NCBI GenBank assembly: GCA_003576705.1
Contig: QOZS01000006.1
Span: 1 to 64,000, forward strand
Direction of reading: 5' to 3'
From: Desertibaculum subflavum
GTDB lineage: Bacteria; Pseudomonadota; Alphaproteobacteria; Ferrovibrionales; Ferrovibrionaceae
DNA length: 64,000 nucleotides
A program made the translations under genes and the position numbers. This document shows, piece after piece, positions 63,874 to 64,000 of this stretch. The notes beneath the pieces were generated by a model. The model saw only the letters and a list, made by a program, of their open reading frames with translations, was not told where the DNA came from and made no database searches. How positions within the stretch are numbered: the first letter of the stretch is position 1; every line of letters starts with the position of its first letter.

Positions 63874-64000
63874 TCAATCCTCGTCCGCTGCGTCGCCTTC
63901 CGCCGCGCGCACGCGCTCCAGCACGGCGATGAAGAAGCCGCCGGTGCCATGGCGCGCCGGCGTCAGGGTCAGCATGTCACCTTCGGCCGGGCAGGGCGCC
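63874..64000 (-). CDS. rsmB: RsmB-family 16S rRNA m5C methyltransferase, C-terminal fragment
   Basis: Only the last 42 codons are visible at the right edge, ending LTLTPARHGTGGFFIAVLERV and an acidic tail. TPARHGT-x-GFF-x-AVLER is the usual C-terminal end of RsmB/Sun methyltransferases, which modify cytidine 967 of 16S rRNA. The remainder, including the SAM site and catalytic cysteines, lies beyond the window. Twenty-one bases separate it from the SDR gene, so the two may be cotranscribed. Confidence 0.8.
   Translation of the reverse strand, partial: APCPAEGDMLTLTPARHGTGGFFIAVLERVRAAEGDAADED

Overview
The window is a G+C-rich (clearly above 65 %) chromosomal segment from an alphaproteobacterium, most likely a Rhodospirillales-type lineage. 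The evidence is the contiguous dnaA-dnaN-recF-gyrB block with rpsT just upstream, a cysteine-free Irr-type Fur protein, a DUF4170 protein, an NDUFAF5-like methyltransferase and several alphaproteobacterial palindromic repeats. No insertion sequence, prophage, CRISPR array, rRNA or tRNA gene was recognised.

Layout. 1-1779: a truncated secretion-type AAA+ ATPase diverges from a PEP-CTERM surface protein whose upstream region carries a good sigma-54 promoter, so this looks like the edge of an exosortase locus. 1916-6079: a five-gene catabolic operon (thiolase, two short-chain dehydrogenases, nitroreductase-like flavoprotein, VOC protein). 6070-13744: a penicillin-acylase-family hydrolase diverging from a complete Dpp/Opp-type ABC transporter, again with a strong sigma-54 promoter, and a convergent solute-binding protein. 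13838-18594: an ABC-F ATPase, a creatininase-family hydrolase and a translationally coupled type III decarboxylase/agmatinase pair (polyamine metabolism). 18793-28284: the housekeeping core (enoyl-CoA hydratase, rpsT, rhodanese, dnaA, dnaN, recF, gyrB) followed by two small proteins.

28325-31724: nrdAB, class I ribonucleotide reductase, behind a cobalamin riboswitch. 31842-38278: AhpD-like and DinB-like proteins, a divergent type II dehydroquinase, a periplasmic parvulin, argJ, mutT, small exported proteins, a BON lipoprotein and an NDUFAF5-like methyltransferase. 38316-40119: a Na+/Pi cotransporter behind a Pho box. 40192-43233: an Irr/rubrerythrin/Fe-S oxidoreductase/DUF3501 iron-peroxide module with an ICE-like site. 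43295-52486: an enolase-superfamily enzyme, an unknown protein, a candidate small RNA, a D-aminoacylase-type amidohydrolase, an O-methyltransferase and a second Dpp-type transporter without a binding protein, interrupted by copies of a dispersed repeat. 52641-64000: hemW, an orphan histidine kinase, an operon of RNA and small-molecule methyltransferases, a thioesterase/MarR divergon, a Bcr/CflA-type exporter with an apparent CTG start, a protein with a duplicated helix-turn-helix, a short-chain dehydrogenase homologue lacking the usual catalytic residues, and the C-terminus of an RsmB-type rRNA methyltransferase.

The most interesting signals are regulatory: two or three sigma-54 promoters, the B12 riboswitch on a B12-independent reductase, the Pho and ICE-like boxes, a compact small RNA with an exposed CCUCCC, a cluster of GANTC sites before the rhodanese-dnaA pair, and a MITE-like repeat family whose copies bracket and punctuate one transporter operon. 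All functional names rest on motif recognition by eye; no database search was possible.
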